The notes under the pieces: generated by a model
What the model saw: only the letters and a program-made list of their open reading frames with translations
What the model was told of the DNA's origin: nothing
Databases searched by the model: none
Shown here: piece by piece, positions 14,888 through 15,014 of the stretch
Position numbering within the stretch: the first letter of the stretch is position 1
Layout: each line of letters begins with the position of its first letter
Translations under genes and position numbers: made by a program
Assembly (NCBI GenBank): GCA_023263825.1
Contig: JALQUJ010000050.1
Coordinates: 1 to 15,014, forward strand
DNA: 15,014 bases
Reading direction: 5' to 3'
Source of the DNA: Porticoccus sp.
Lineage (GTDB): Bacteria > Pseudomonadota > Gammaproteobacteria > Pseudomonadales > Porticoccaceae

Positions 14888-15014
14888 TATGCAGTTCCTC
14901 CAAACAATTGTTGGTCAATAAGTTCACACAGGCAAAAAAGGCTTAACATCTGAATTTCAGTAATTCTATGGGGGTCGGGATTGTTTATTCTGATTTCTAT
15001 ATCTTCGCCACTCA
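14887..15014 (-). CDS. diaA: DiaA/GmhA-type SIS-domain protein, C-terminal part only
   Basis: Only the last 41 codons are in the window; the gene continues beyond the right edge. The translated tail begins SGEDIEIRI, continues through HRITEIQMLSLFCLCELIDQ and ends QLFGGTA. This closely resembles the C-terminus of DiaA, a phosphosugar-isomerase-fold (SIS) protein that in E. coli promotes DnaA assembly at oriC. A GmhA sedoheptulose-7-phosphate isomerase has a similar fold, and the catalytic part cannot be seen. The order diaA-dolP on one strand matches E. coli diaA-yraP, which favours DiaA. Its TAA shares one base with the dolP ATG (TAATG), so the two are translationally coupled. Confidence 0.85.
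   Translation of the reverse strand, partial: SGEDIEIRINNPDPHRITEIQMLSLFCLCELIDQQLFGGTA

Overview
The window is a piece of a gammaproteobacterial chromosome. Every gene has a recognisable housekeeping function, and from memory the gene order closely follows Pseudomonas: murA-hisG-hisD-hisC / algW / zapG / zapE / rplM-rpsI / petA-petBC / sspA-sspB / dolP-diaA. Moderate G+C, a Pseudomonas-like order, a short-form HisG and a beta/gamma-type cytochrome b (PVWY at the Qo site) point to a Pseudomonadales/Cellvibrionales-type, possibly marine, bacterium. That placement is inference from gene order and protein features; no database search was possible.

Layout. Bases 76-4448 (+) carry murA (peptidoglycan precursor synthesis) and then hisG, hisD and hisC (histidine biosynthesis). 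Bases 4460-6279 (-) carry an AlgW/DegS-type periplasmic protease and the inner-membrane cell-division protein ZapG. A 378-base divergent intergenic region follows. Bases 6658-7803 (+) carry zapE, a division-associated ATPase. Bases 7900-8885 (+) form a compact ribosomal-protein unit: a well-spaced sigma70-type promoter, a structured leader, rplM, rpsI and an intrinsic terminator. Bases 9030-11728 (+) encode the cytochrome bc1 complex in only two genes, the Rieske protein and one 695-residue protein joining cytochrome b to cytochrome c1. After a strong hairpin come sspA and sspB (stringent starvation proteins; SspB is the ClpXP adaptor) and then a biosynthetic-type thiolase. On the minus strand at the right edge are the BON-domain lipoprotein dolP and the last 41 codons of a DiaA/GmhA-type SIS protein, whose stop codon overlaps the dolP start.

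Functionally the window mixes cell-envelope genes (murA, algW, zapG, zapE, dolP), ribosome genes, the respiratory bc1 complex and stress and proteolysis factors. The most notable feature is the in-frame cytochrome b-c1 fusion, an arrangement known from the Bradyrhizobium fbcH polyprotein, whereas Pseudomonas-type relatives have separate petB and petC. Second is the rplM promoter/leader, which looks set up for stringent and possibly autogenous control. The thiolase between sspB and dolP looks like a lineage-specific insertion. I found no CRISPR array, mobile element, tRNA, rRNA or defence locus, and nothing I would call an undescribed multi-gene system.
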